A stretch of 64,000 nucleotides of DNA. Source: Streptomyces sp. NBC_01224 (GTDB taxonomy: Bacteria > Actinomycetota > Actinomycetes > Streptomycetales > Streptomycetaceae). How positions within the stretch are numbered: the stretch's first letter is position 1; each line of letters starts with the position of its first letter. The notes under the pieces are model-generated. The model saw only the letters and a list, made by a program, of their open reading frames with translations. It was not told where the DNA came from and searched no databases. Positions 63,960 through 64,000 of this stretch are shown here, piece by piece. The stretch covers positions 3,224,001 to 3,288,000 of the forward strand of contig NZ_CP108529.1 in the NCBI RefSeq assembly GCF_036002945.1, in the 5' to 3' direction. A program made the position numbers and the translations under genes.

Positions 63960-64000
63960 GGCTGATACCTCCGGGGCCGGCCCTGCCCACCCGCACGCGG

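Overview
This window is high-GC actinobacterial chromosome, almost certainly Streptomyces. The evidence is strongly GC-biased third codon positions, many GTG starts and 4-bp GTGA/ATGA overlaps, a mycothiol biosynthesis gene (mshB), a DesK/DesR-type two-component system, and a five-gene oligopeptide importer with the gene order of bldKA-E. No rRNA, tRNA, CRISPR array, replication origin or intact transposase was seen.

0-20 kb is a conserved core. An MgtE-type regulatory protein overlaps a DUF1003 membrane protein and is followed by mrp. Then come tatB, an HtrA-type protease, a zinc-binding anti-sigma factor and its ECF sigma factor (the layout of sigE-rseA-htrA-tatB in Mycobacterium tuberculosis), with a divergent O-methyltransferase. 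Next are a DUF3117 protein, an enoyl-CoA hydratase, tag, a DivIVA-domain protein, a folP-type gene, a LOG-family hydrolase, and lysine-pathway genes (dapE, dapC) with a 7Fe ferredoxin, then a GNAT acetyltransferase and a SirB1-family protein. A 255-bp element with perfect 29-bp terminal inverted repeats sits directly after the folP-type stop codon.

20-28.4 kb is an accessory island. It holds a decayed superfamily I helicase gene, a secreted DUF3494 (ice-binding) protein with a collagen-like stalk and a Lys/His/Asp tail, an OtrA/Tet-type ribosomal protection protein with an overlapping upstream ORF, and a secreted (EGGRGGD)n repeat protein next to a class F sortase. It also holds an MmpS-like lipoprotein and fragments of a response regulator and an alpha/beta hydrolase.

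28.4-39.3 kb: an ABC ATPase, ABC permease, histidine kinase and response regulator form a tightly overlapped operon with a candidate palindromic operator upstream. They are followed by a cell-envelope protein with YoaR-like domains, mshB with a small membrane protein, an S9 prolyl-oligopeptidase-type peptidase and a large membrane protein.

39.4-58.4 kb holds three complete oligopeptide ABC importers. The outer two (minus strand, order A-B-C-D-F) resemble each other in order, overlaps and sequence. The middle one (plus strand, permease-SBP-permease-ATPase-ATPase) is bldKA-E, the importer needed for aerial mycelium formation. In all three, the solute-binding gene is followed by a strong hairpin before the next gene, which suggests differential expression within each operon. 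The window ends with typA/bipA and an orphan 792-residue solute-binding lipoprotein.
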